Of a stretch of DNA of 64,000 bases, positions 50,877-59,890 are shown one piece after another. The DNA lies in assembly GCA_937958695.1 (NCBI GenBank), contig CALGNK010000001.1, positions 37,378 through 101,377 of the forward strand. The letters run 5' to 3'. Position 1 is the stretch's first letter. Each line of letters starts with the position of its first letter. Made by a program: the position numbers and the translations under genes. The stretch is from an uncultured bacterium. GTDB taxonomy: Bacteria; DUMJ01. The notes under the pieces are model-generated. The model was given only the letters and a program-made list of their open reading frames with translations. It was not told the DNA's origin and made no database searches.

Positions 50877-53800
50877 CTATTTATTAGGATTTAGATAGAA
50901 GGTATTTCCCATATATACAAGTTTTATTATGCTCCAACTTTTAGTTTTTTTATAATCTATCTTCAAGCTATACTCTTCTTTAGGTCCACAGTAGAAGTTA
51001 AATCTTTCGGGAATGCTTTCAAGGGCAAACTCTCCAACAAGATCTTTACCCCATGACTCTAAGGGAGCACTTATAATAATTTCTCCATCTATCTCAAACT
51101 GATTGGGATTATATATACAGACCTTACCATCTCTAAAAGAAACATCTAAAGGACTCATCTCTCCTAAGAAGAGAACATCCTTATAACTCTGTCCTTCATA
51201 TTCCCATATAGATTCTACAATACCAGAAGCATCATCTTCACAAATAGCAACCTCATATCTAGCATAACTAGAAGGAGATAATTCAAATTCTACAATTCTC
51301 TTATCTAATACTATCCCTACCGATCTAAGATGGACCTTACCTGAAATTCTCTTGTCAATAAGGTCATTAGCTATATAGAGTGTTATCTTCTCTCCTTCTC
51401 TCCTTAATGATGCTATTAGGGGAAGATTTCCAATTGGTGAAGCTCCTCCATTATGCCTCCAGTATCTCACATATACAGGCTGATGGGGTTCAGCCTGTAC
51501 ATCATACTCTAAATATTTCAATGGATTCCTCTTTAAGGAAAGCTTATAGGTTTCTATTGAGAATGGGGGAAGATGAAATCTAATAACAGGTGCAATATCA
51601 TTCTCCATAAGATCAGTCCTATTCACTTTTAAAATAGGAAAGCTAGAGTAAATATCGAAAGGTGTATCCTTACCACAAGGTTCATAGACTCTTATAATAA
51701 CATTATTATAACTATCAACATCTCCAATTGGTCCTGCAAGAGGAGTCCCTTCTAATTTTAAAGTGGTAAGTATAATATTGCTATCTCCAAAATTTATAAA
51801 ACTATATCTTTTTGGAAGCCTCCCACCATGGGAAGAAGTAACTATAGCGTCTAGATTAAAATTAAAATCCATAGCCTTTCTATAAGATTTTGCCTCGACC
51901 CAAGTACCTTTATGAGGATAAAGAGCATATAAAAATCTATGTGTTCCCTCTTCGGGAATAAAGTCAAAATCAAAATGCTTTCCAGACCAATTAGCCGTGT
52001 GCTGTAAAAGCATTACAATAGTTCCATCAGTTTCTACACTGTTACTTATATTGCCTTTATTCAACAAGGTTAACCCATAAGATAAAGCTTCCCTATGGGT
52101 TATAAATCCTTCTTCTTCTGAAAGCTCTATAACTCTATCCTCTAGGTCTCTATCTATCCTAGAAAGAATATCTATAAACCTAGATATATCCTTTACAGAA
52201 ATGATAAGAACAGGGATATCATCTTCTACTAATAGTATTCCATACCCATTTTCTTCTAAAGCTTTCTGAAAATTTTTAACTACTTCCTTAGGTAAGTTAG
52301 AAAGTATCTTCTCGGTATAAATATTACTAGGGAATCCGATAGATATCCTAAACGTTGCAAATATATCCTCCTCAATTGGAGGTAAAGTGCTATCCTCACT
52401 CAAAAGCTTCTTTCTTCTTTCCTTATCATTATCATCATACATAATAGAAGCAGTTATACCTCTATTGGCTAAAGACTTTAATAGTATAGGGATATTAGCC
52501 TCTATTTCTTTATTATGAGGGATTATTATGTCCGTAAGGCCAATCGGTATGCTACTTGTTCCTACTCTTATAGTTATAGAGGGACCTAAGTCTGTCCATC
52601 TATACGTAGGATATATTCCACAGCCAGAATAGTTCCGCCACTGCCAACTTCTAAAATCTAAGTAACCTTTACTCTTTCTTCTTGTTATTGCTCCAAATCT
52701 ATCCTCAAAGGTAGGAATCGCATTCTCAAGTTTAGTAGAAAAGGTAACAGCAAACATATCATCCCTTGAACTCTTTTTCTTGTAATCAATAATATCAGTA
52801 AGAAATTCTATCCTCTCTATACCTCTATATAGAGTTATCATCTGTTTAAATTTACATATATCACCTATTTCCCCTCTTACAATAAGTCGTTCATAAAGTT
52901 CGTTCTTTTCTCTCTCCACTTCTGCCGGAGATTCACCTGAACCTATTCTTTCACCTGTAGTAAAGACTTCCCATGAAGGTTCTTTCCTATTTGAATCCTC
53001 TTTAAGTATGAAAAGTTCATTCATTCCATCCCCCTCTTTTACAAGCTCCTCTCCTCTATAGATAAGGCTTTTAATTCTTCCACCCTTATTAGGGTCTACC
53101 TCTAACCTGTAGAATTCGTTTTCTATTACTGTACCTTTATCTTTTATTACCTTCTTCTCATCCGCACTTGGCAGGGCAAAGAATACCTTATAGCCTAATG
53201 GCGGAATATCATCGCTTCTAAAAATAACCTCTACACTATTTCCACTTTCTACTGCAAATGAGGGATAAATATTCCCTGAAGCATCTACTATCTTGTAAGT
53301 TCCAAGCGGAAGCTCTACTTTACATAAATCAGAACGTTTCCAGTTTAGGCTATTAAATACTACCACAGGAATCCCTTCTCCTTCTGTGTTCACAAGAGAA
53401 GAGAGAAACTTAAGAGAGTTATCTAATACAAAGCTAGACAATCTTAATGCCTCTCTATATCCTATCATAAGGTCAACGTAAGGTTTATCTCCGGAAGTTC
53501 CAGTTATAGCATCATGATGCTGGTTAAACAATAATTGTCTCCAAGCCTTATCTAAAGCTTTAGTAGGATATCTAGCTCCAAATAGAAAAGCTATTGTAGC
53601 AAACCTTTCAGCCTTTAATAACTTAATCTCCCCTAATCTATTTGCTATCTTTAACTCCACTCTAGAAAGAGAGGTCCCTATATGATAAAAAGCCATATCT
53701 CTAGAGGTGTATGGAATACTAAATCTTTTACCTTTAATCCTGTTTATAAGTTCTTCTATATATTTACTTGGAACTGAAAGAACAATAGGAATCCTTCCTG

Positions 53801-54512
53801 TTCTTAACTCTTTAGATCTCCCTGTAAGCCAGTCAGTTGGAGGATCGGAATCCCCTCCTATAAATCTTAAGTCTATATCCAATCCCATTCCTTCTATTTC
53901 TTCAAATCTCAAAGCTAGATCTTCATTTAATACATCCATATTCTGAAAATGCCCTCCATAATCCACCCTTCTATGAGGAAGAATACTTCCATCTAGGGAC
54001 ATATGATAGAAAACAGGAGGGAATCCTACTACACGCTTAGACCAAACACATCCTAAAAATCCACTCTTTTTAAGAATCTGAGACAACTGAATTGTATGTC
54101 CAAAGACATCTAAGGGTAGATAAACCTTTGGATCTGCTCCTAACTGAAGTTTATGAAAGGTCATACCGTAGAAGATATTTCTAATTAAGGCTTCATCTCC
54201 TATACTGTTTTCATTTGGTTCACTATAAGCTCCACCTAAATCTAGTCTTCTTCTAGATACTAGATATCTTATAAATGCCCTATCTTCTGGATACATATCC
54301 CAGTAAGGTTTTAGATAATCTAGTTCAGAAAGAAGAATGGTATATTCGTCATCTTTTCTACAACAATCTAGATAAGCCTTTACTAAGTCCAAAAAACCAA
54401 GTGGATGACGTGTCATCTTGGGGAGAACTTCTCCTCCTTCTTGATACATGTTCTGATCGGCTATCCATACAGGATCACAGTGAAAATGTGGAACAAGATA
54501 GATCTCTCTCAT
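50877..54512 (-). CDS. GH38-family alpha-mannosidase-like glycoside hydrolase
   Basis: A 1211-residue protein, longer than the usual 1000 or so. The N-terminal GH38 catalytic domain has the zinc motif HFHCDPVW (His11, Asp13), the nucleophile Asp135 in LPLDVFGHT, and QHHDAITGT (His332/333). A central helical bundle and long C-terminal beta-sandwich follow. No signal peptide is present, so it should act in the cytoplasm on imported mannosides or mannosylated metabolites. It lies 15 bases downstream of the RuBisCO-like gene with GGAGGG before its ATG, so the two are co-transcribed. Confidence 0.88.
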   Translation of the reverse strand: MREIYLVPHFHCDPVWIADQNMYQEGGEVLPKMTRHPLGFLDLVKAYLDCCRKDDEYTILLSELDYLKPYWDMYPEDRAFIRYLVSRRRLDLGGAYSEPNENSIGDEALIRNIFYGMTFHKLQLGADPKVYLPLDVFGHTIQLSQILKKSGFLGCVWSKRVVGFPPVFYHMSLDGSILPHRRVDYGGHFQNMDVLNEDLALRFEEIEGMGLDIDLRFIGGDSDPPTDWLTGRSKELRTGRIPIVLSVPSKYIEELINRIKGKRFSIPYTSRDMAFYHIGTSLSRVELKIANRLGEIKLLKAERFATIAFLFGARYPTKALDKAWRQLLFNQHHDAITGTSGDKPYVDLMIGYREALRLSSFVLDNSLKFLSSLVNTEGEGIPVVVFNSLNWKRSDLCKVELPLGTYKIVDASGNIYPSFAVESGNSVEVIFRSDDIPPLGYKVFFALPSADEKKVIKDKGTVIENEFYRLEVDPNKGGRIKSLIYRGEELVKEGDGMNELFILKEDSNRKEPSWEVFTTGERIGSGESPAEVEREKNELYERLIVRGEIGDICKFKQMITLYRGIERIEFLTDIIDYKKKSSRDDMFAVTFSTKLENAIPTFEDRFGAITRRKSKGYLDFRSWQWRNYSGCGIYPTYRWTDLGPSITIRVGTSSIPIGLTDIIIPHNKEIEANIPILLKSLANRGITASIMYDDNDKERRKKLLSEDSTLPPIEEDIFATFRISIGFPSNIYTEKILSNLPKEVVKNFQKALEENGYGILLVEDDIPVLIISVKDISRFIDILSRIDRDLEDRVIELSEEEGFITHREALSYGLTLLNKGNISNSVETDGTIVMLLQHTANWSGKHFDFDFIPEEGTHRFLYALYPHKGTWVEAKSYRKAMDFNFNLDAIVTSSHGGRLPKRYSFINFGDSNIILTTLKLEGTPLAGPIGDVDSYNNVIIRVYEPCGKDTPFDIYSSFPILKVNRTDLMENDIAPVIRFHLPPFSIETYKLSLKRNPLKYLEYDVQAEPHQPVYVRYWRHNGGASPIGNLPLIASLRREGEKITLYIANDLIDKRISGKVHLRSVGIVLDKRIVEFELSPSSYARYEVAICEDDASGIVESIWEYEGQSYKDVLFLGEMSPLDVSFRDGKVCIYNPNQFEIDGEIIISAPLESWGKDLVGEFALESIPERFNFYCGPKEEYSLKIDYKKTKSWSIIKLVYMGNTFYLNPNK

Positions 54513-54527
54513 AATACCCTCCAGTCT

Positions 54528-55847
54528 TTATAACAATCTTAATAATTCCTTTAACCTCTTTCTCTCTGCATATTCTTTTAACTTTTCTTTTTCTATTATC
54601 TCTTCATCATAATAAGCCTGAACCGCCTGGTGCATTGCTATAGCTCCTGCTTTTGGCCCATCAGGATGTTTTAAGACATTAGACCCAGCCAAGAGAGCAA
54701 CACCGTAACCAAATCTCTCGTCTTTATGTTCTTTAAGATTTATTCCAACATTAGTTACTCCAAGTCCACCGGCAGAAACAGGAATTGTATCTTTAATACC
54801 AGGAGTATCTTCCCTTAGAACCTTAACTAAATTATGAAGCAATCCATCGTCTAAAGATGCAACATGCATCTCCTTCATGCCAAAAACTCCGTGCTGAAAG
54901 AAATCTGCCCCACTATATCTTAATAGCTTTGCTATTACAGTATCGTCTATTCTTCTAGGCCCAGTAGAAAGACCTGATCTGCCTCCAGAGTGTGCATATA
55001 AGGGGACATTTATATCTTTATCTTCAGCCAAAATACTTAGCACCTCATACGTATGACCAAGTACTGCATTAAACATTAATGCAGTGGCACCCCACTCTAT
55101 AGCTCTTTTAGCCACATCTTTAATCTTATCAGCTCTTGCAACTATATGTGGAGCATAAAGACATTTTCGTCCAGTCTCTTCTTCTGCCATTTTCAAAGCT
55201 TGAGAAACAAGCCTTACTTTCTCTTCCAAAGGACAATAATTAGGTCCAAGCATCTTTTCATCATCCTTTATAAACATCACACCACCAAGAGCTGATTGAT
55301 AGCACTTCTCTGCTACTTCCTTAGGAGTTAACCCTGCACATGGCTTCATAATTGTTCCAATAATGGGTTCTCCATCTTTAAGATTTAAAAGCTTTCTAAC
55401 ACCATTTATGCCAAACTTTGGACCTGGAAACCTTTTCAAAAAGCTCTCTGGAAAGACAAAATCTAAAAGGGCTACTTGTTGATAATAGACAAACTCAAGT
55501 ACAGGTCCTCCTACCGCAAGCATTATAAATTGGTATAGAGGATCTGCCTCTTGAGAGATATTAGATAAAGGCGTTCTCACATAGATTACTCCCTCATTCT
55601 CTCCATATCTTTCTATTCTATCCACATCTGCCTGAGAGCGGATGAATAGTTCTGTCGGTTCTCCTTTTCCAATCCAAGGACCGGTAGTTTCATCTCTAGC
55701 TATATCCTTAGCTACTTTTATTAAGTCTTTATCCGTTTTTATATAAAATTTAAGCTCTATAGACTCTTCATTACTAAATTTAGATCCAAGATATATTGTC
55801 TCTAAGATTTTTTTGTCCTTTAATTCATAAGGTATGTATTCCTCCAT
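54528..55847 (-). CDS. RuBisCO-like protein (form IV)
   Basis: A 439-residue RuBisCO large-chain homologue. Retained: the catalytic Lys of TIMKP (K168, spinach K175), the carbamylation/Mg2+ triad in FIKDDE (K194, D196, E197; spinach 201, 203, 204), and K325 aligned with loop-6 K334. Replaced: N123 by Gly114, K177 by Cys170, R295 by Ser287, H327 by Gln318, S379 by Ala359 (my ungapped local alignments). Enolisation should be possible, carboxylation not. Neighbours are GH38, an aldolase and a LarA homologue, not methionine-salvage genes, so a sugar-phosphate substrate is more likely than the MtnW reaction. It starts four bases after GGAGGA. Confidence 0.9.
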   Translation of the reverse strand: MEEYIPYELKDKKILETIYLGSKFSNEESIELKFYIKTDKDLIKVAKDIARDETTGPWIGKGEPTELFIRSQADVDRIERYGENEGVIYVRTPLSNISQEADPLYQFIMLAVGGPVLEFVYYQQVALLDFVFPESFLKRFPGPKFGINGVRKLLNLKDGEPIIGTIMKPCAGLTPKEVAEKCYQSALGGVMFIKDDEKMLGPNYCPLEEKVRLVSQALKMAEEETGRKCLYAPHIVARADKIKDVAKRAIEWGATALMFNAVLGHTYEVLSILAEDKDINVPLYAHSGGRSGLSTGPRRIDDTVIAKLLRYSGADFFQHGVFGMKEMHVASLDDGLLHNLVKVLREDTPGIKDTIPVSAGGLGVTNVGINLKEHKDERFGYGVALLAGSNVLKHPDGPKAGAIAMHQAVQAYYDEEIIEKEKLKEYAERKRLKELLRLL

Positions 55848-56081
55848 CTAGTCCTCCTTTTTTATTTTGCGAAATATTACTTAATATTTTACTACAAATT
55901 GCTAAGTATACAATAGTAAAGTATGCTATTCTTTGAATTACCTGACATAAAGATAAATAAATACTATTATTTTAGTAAGAAAAATAAATATACAAATTAT
56001 TGATGAAAATTTTTGACAGTCAAATATGGGCCTGTTAAAATTTTAATCTAGATCTAATATTTTATAGGAGGTGTTACTAAA
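55848..56081. promoter_or_regulatory. Divergent control region between the RuBisCO-like and DapA-family genes
   Basis: A 234-base AT-rich gap. For the rightward genes TTGACA (56013-56018) and TAAAAT (56036-56041) are 17 bases apart. A 13-bp palindrome, TTTGACAGTCAAA (56012-56024), covers that -35 and is a candidate operator. Near the leftward start an inverted repeat AAATATT-N4-AATATTT (55872-55889) is another candidate. No clear -35 for the leftward promoter was found. The DeoR protein encoded 5 kb away is the obvious regulator to test. Confidence 0.6.
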
Positions 56082-57035
56082 GTGATAGAATTTAAAGAGC
56101 TAAAAGATAAAATCAAGGGCATCGTAGTAGTTATGATAACTCCATTTAAAGAAAACTATGAATTAGATGAAGAAGGGCTAAGAAAACTTACAAGATTCCT
56201 TATAGATAGCGGAATTAAAGAGGGCAATGGAGTATTAGTTCCTGCTGGCAGTACCGGAGAATGTCCTATGCTTACGGATGAAGAAAGAAAAAGAATTTTT
56301 GAGATAGTAAAAGAGGAGGCTGGTAATAATGTTCCTGTAATTGGTGGATGCAATCATACAGATACAAGAACCGTCATAAAGTTGGTTCATTATGCTGAAG
56401 AGGCAAGGCTTGATGGAGTTATGATAAGTCCGCCATACTACTGGAAACCTTCAGAGAAGATACTTTTAAATCACTACAAAGCCATTGCTAAGGAGACAAA
56501 TTTGGGCATTATGGTTTATAATAACTGGTTTGCCTCTCAGTTAGATATACCAATAGAGACAATGGTAAAACTCGTAGACGAAGTGCCAAATATAGTAGCC
56601 TTAAAAGATAACTCTCCATATATAAGTAAACTTGCTAAAATGATAGAAGTCTTAGGAGATAGAATATCCATAGTAAATGGAGCAGGAGAACCTCACGAAC
56701 CTTACGCTAGCCTAATGGGAGCTCGTGGTTTTGTCACTGGAGAAGCATGTCTAATACCTAAAACCTGTTTAAGCATATATGAAGCTGAGATAAAAGGAGA
56801 GCATCAAACAGCAAAGATGATTCTGAAACAGGCAGGGCCACTCTTAGATTACATACTCGAAGCAGGGGATCATTTAGCAGATTATATAGTAAAAATAAAG
56901 GCAGGATTAAATATAGTAGGACTTCCTGGCGGAATCCCTAGACTCCCATTAAGCCCTGCCGACGAAGAAACAAAAGCTAAAATGAAGAAACTGCTTGAAG
57001 AATATCCTCTACCAGAACTATGGAAGAAATCATAA
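56082..57035 (+). CDS. DapA/NanA-family (dihydrodipicolinate synthase-like) aldolase
   Basis: A 317-residue class I aldolase. GSTGE (56-60) binds the keto-acid carboxylate, Tyr146 is in IMVYNN, and the Schiff-base Lys175 is in IVALKDNS. Lysine genes are absent here, and the gene overlaps a LarA homologue by 16 bases. A 2-keto-3-deoxy sugar acid or related aldolase/dehydratase is therefore more likely than lysine synthesis. The start is GTG at 56082, ten bases after AGGAGG. Confidence 0.88.
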   Translation: MIEFKELKDKIKGIVVVMITPFKENYELDEEGLRKLTRFLIDSGIKEGNGVLVPAGSTGECPMLTDEERKRIFEIVKEEAGNNVPVIGGCNHTDTRTVIKLVHYAEEARLDGVMISPPYYWKPSEKILLNHYKAIAKETNLGIMVYNNWFASQLDIPIETMVKLVDEVPNIVALKDNSPYISKLAKMIEVLGDRISIVNGAGEPHEPYASLMGARGFVTGEACLIPKTCLSIYEAEIKGEHQTAKMILKQAGPLLDYILEAGDHLADYIVKIKAGLNIVGLPGGIPRLPLSPADEETKAKMKKLLEEYPLPELWKKS

Positions 57036-58300
57036 AGTTACCATATGGAGACGAAGAAAGAGAGTTTAACATAAAGGGATTAAAACTCTTAGGTGTATTA
57101 GAGCCTCAAAATTATCCAGAAATAATAGACCAGAAAAATGCTATTTATAGTGCTATCAGAGATCCAGAGTATGGAGCTTCTCTTATAGACATAGCTAATG
57201 GTAAACAATCTGCAGTAATTTTAGTTAGCGATAAGACAAGGAAAACACTAGCTAGAGAGATTATTCCTATCCTTTTGGAAGAACTTACTAAAGTAGACAT
57301 ACCTCTTTCTAATATTACAATAATTATTGCTATAGGGGCTCATCCTATGCTCACCAAAGAGGAGATTAAAGTCCTTCTGGGGAAAGACGTTACAGAAGCA
57401 GTAACTGTTATAAATCATAACTGTAGAGATGAATCTTCTTTAGTATATAGGGGTGTCTCTTCTAAAGGCACTCCTATATACTTAAATAAAAACTATCTAG
57501 AAGCAGAACTAAAAATATTAACAGGTGCAGTAAATTATCATGATTTCGCCGGTTTTAGTGGAGGAGCTAAATCTATACTTCCAGGGATATCAGGATTCTC
57601 TACCATAAGTCACAACCATCTAATGCTACTAAACCCATCTTTTGGTACAGGATATAATCAAATGGCTACTGCTGGAATACTCAAGGGTAATCCTGTTCAT
57701 GAAGATATGGAAGAGATAGGAGAATTGGCAGGCATAGATTTCATCGTAAATACGGTATTCAATGCAGATGGAGGTCTTTCAAAGATAGTATCTGGTACTA
57801 ACTGGAAACAGGCTCATCGTGCTGGATGCGAAGTTATAGAGAAAATATTTTCGGTAGAGATTAAAGAGAGAGCCGATATAGTTCTTGTAAGTGCGGGAGG
57901 ACATCCGTTCGATATTAATTTCTATCAGGCGATGAAGTCTATAATCAACACAATGAAAATGGTAAAGGAAGATGGAATAATAGTGCTATTAGCCTCTTGC
58001 AAAGAAGGATTAGGAACAGAAAATCTGAAAGAATGGCTTAATATAGAATCTCCTACAAAGTTGGAAGAAGAACTAAGAAATAACTTTAATATGATAGGAA
58101 AGATAGCGTATGATATAAGAATCGGAATAGGAAAGAGGAAGGTCTTTATGATAACGGACCTTCCAAAGGATGAAGTAGAACTTCTAGGATTTAGGAAAAT
58201 AGATAACTTAGAAGAGATAAAGGAACTACTTGATTCGAAAGATAGTCCTACACTATATATGGTTCCCTATGGAAATATTACTGTAGCTAAGTCTAGCTAG
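57020..58300 (+). CDS. LarA-family (DUF2088) nickel-pincer epimerase/racemase homologue
   Basis: A 426-residue protein. The key residues fall at the same numbers as in Lactiplantibacillus LarA: His108 (AIGAHPM), His174 (NYHDFAGFSGG), the cofactor-linked Lys184 (GGAKSILPGI) and nickel ligand His200 (SHNH). It should carry the Ni-pincer nucleotide and shuttle hydride at a 2-hydroxy-acid carbon. No larB, larC or larE is in the window. The aldolase overlap suggests a sugar-acid C2 epimerase; lactate racemase cannot be excluded because an LctP permease is encoded 6 kb away. Confidence 0.88.
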   Translation: MEEIIKLPYGDEEREFNIKGLKLLGVLEPQNYPEIIDQKNAIYSAIRDPEYGASLIDIANGKQSAVILVSDKTRKTLAREIIPILLEELTKVDIPLSNITIIIAIGAHPMLTKEEIKVLLGKDVTEAVTVINHNCRDESSLVYRGVSSKGTPIYLNKNYLEAELKILTGAVNYHDFAGFSGGAKSILPGISGFSTISHNHLMLLNPSFGTGYNQMATAGILKGNPVHEDMEEIGELAGIDFIVNTVFNADGGLSKIVSGTNWKQAHRAGCEVIEKIFSVEIKERADIVLVSAGGHPFDINFYQAMKSIINTMKMVKEDGIIVLLASCKEGLGTENLKEWLNIESPTKLEEELRNNFNMIGKIAYDIRIGIGKRKVFMITDLPKDEVELLGFRKIDNLEEIKELLDSKDSPTLYMVPYGNITVAKSS

Positions 58301-59748
58301 TCTTCTATAAATATTGGATTTGTAAAGGCTACCAACTCCTTTCCTTTCCAAAATTCAAGATAGACATAGCCTGAACGTTCTGGAACAAATTCTATCTCTC
58401 CTAACTTGGTATTCCTAATAGTATTAACCTCATTACCGTTATAGATAATTTTAACGTCCGATTCAGTAGAGATAGAATATTTTAGATCTGTAGGCTTTTT
58501 AGATACTGATATACTATCCCCTATATCTGCATTGCCAATCCTAAACCCAACCTCTGGTCCTTTACTTACATAAACTCGACCTTTTTTTACAGAATTTAAA
58601 ACATTACTAAGTGTCAAATCTTCCACTAATACAAAGGTTGCTGGCACGTCTGGATAGATATCCTTTAGTGAATGGATATCAGTAGAACCTATACCAGTTA
58701 TTCTATAACCTTGATTTAATAAGTTTCTCCATAATTTCAAAGCCTCTGTATTCTCATGCCTTCTCTGACTAAATGTTCCTGCCCATACCTCCAAGGCGTC
58801 AACGTATTTCCAATCTACATCAATGATACATCTACAGCCAGTGCAGACAGGGTCTCCTATAGTAAAGGGGTGCGCAACGCAGAAAAGGCCACCTTGAGAA
58901 TGAACCAATTCAGATACCTCAATGATTCCTTTATCAGAATTTATATTATCCCATTCTATATACCTAGTTATACCAAAAGCAGTAAAGTGGCCCCAAAATG
59001 TAGTAAATTCTATTCCAGGAAATAGAGGAAACTTTTCTTCCCTAGCAGATTCCCACCCAGAGATCTTATTATGGTCAGTAAGAAATATAAAATCAAGACC
59101 TCTATCGATAGCATTTTGAACCAATTCTTCAACGGATAGGCTTCCATCACTATGCTTAGTATGGGAATGGAAATCTCCTTTAACCCAACCATTCTTTGGA
59201 CTAAACTTAGTCCATACAGGACTGTAAGAACTAGCAAGTTCAGGTATGTTGATATTTTTCTCCTCCTCATTAAGCTCAATCTTAAACTCTAGATGACACT
59301 TATTAACAACTGCATGGGTCTCAATTACAAGTCTCCATATCCCAGGGTATATGGTTCCTGAAACACAGCCAAAGGAACTAATAGTTTCTCCTATCTTTAT
59401 TGGAATTCCATTGGATATTCTATTATCACCTGTTCCTCTAAAATTCCCTAATGGATCGAAAAGCCTAAAGTTTATAAGGTTTCTTACAGGTATAAATTCT
59501 GCCATCACTTTTTCCAATACATCTTCTGGTAGTGTATCAATATCTAATGGCATATCACCTTGATTTAGATATATTCTTAAAGCAAGTTTAGCTAATTCTT
59601 TAGAGAACGTCTCATCAGCAGATTCAGGCTTATAGTTACCATTAATTATTATTTCTTTTATACCTTCTTTTACCTCAAATGTTATTGGAAAATGTTTCTT
59701 GGTATCCTTCTCAGTAAAATCAAAAACAAAATTATACTCGTATGGCAT
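58297..59748 (-). CDS. CehA/McbA-type PHP-domain metallohydrolase
   Basis: A 483-residue cytoplasmic protein (no signal peptide). The N-terminal 190 residues look beta-rich. A PHP domain follows with GDFHSHTKHSDG, FIFLTDHNKISG, CVAHPF and GIGSTDIHS, supplying the trinuclear metal ligands. A short beta-rich tail follows. Relatives cleave phosphoesters or carbamate-like bonds, and the real substrate is unknown. It converges on the LarA homologue (four-base overlap) and is divergent from the deacetylase. Confidence 0.85.
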   Translation of the reverse strand: MPYEYNFVFDFTEKDTKKHFPITFEVKEGIKEIIINGNYKPESADETFSKELAKLALRIYLNQGDMPLDIDTLPEDVLEKVMAEFIPVRNLINFRLFDPLGNFRGTGDNRISNGIPIKIGETISSFGCVSGTIYPGIWRLVIETHAVVNKCHLEFKIELNEEEKNINIPELASSYSPVWTKFSPKNGWVKGDFHSHTKHSDGSLSVEELVQNAIDRGLDFIFLTDHNKISGWESAREEKFPLFPGIEFTTFWGHFTAFGITRYIEWDNINSDKGIIEVSELVHSQGGLFCVAHPFTIGDPVCTGCRCIIDVDWKYVDALEVWAGTFSQRRHENTEALKLWRNLLNQGYRITGIGSTDIHSLKDIYPDVPATFVLVEDLTLSNVLNSVKKGRVYVSKGPEVGFRIGNADIGDSISVSKKPTDLKYSISTESDVKIIYNGNEVNTIRNTKLGEIEFVPERSGYVYLEFWKGKELVAFTNPIFIED

Positions 59749-59890
59749 CAGTAATTCTCCTTTCTAGATATTTAGTTACTACTAGCTTTATATTTTAACA
59801 CAAAGAGAGAAATTTATTTTAACTACCAGCTCCAAATCTAACTGTGCTAAAATTTAATCGAATAATCCTTATTAGCGAGGAGGAGCTTTT
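59749..59890. promoter_or_regulatory. Divergent promoters of the PHP and deacetylase genes
   Basis: TGCTAAAAT (59845-59853) is an extended -10 reading right. On the other strand a TGTTAAAAT extended -10 lies within the 'ttttaacaca' stretch near 59793-59803 and reads left. Neither has a recognisable -35, which suggests activator control or reliance on the TG extension. Confidence 0.45.

Noticed and set aside
54528..55847. True CO2-fixing RuBisCO
   Set aside because: Several residues needed for carboxylation are replaced and no phosphoribulokinase or ribose-bisphosphate isomerase is nearby.
56082..57035. Lysine-pathway dihydrodipicolinate synthase (dapA)
   Set aside because: The class I aldolase core fits, but there are no lysine genes nearby and it is overlapped by a LarA homologue. 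A catabolic family member is more likely.
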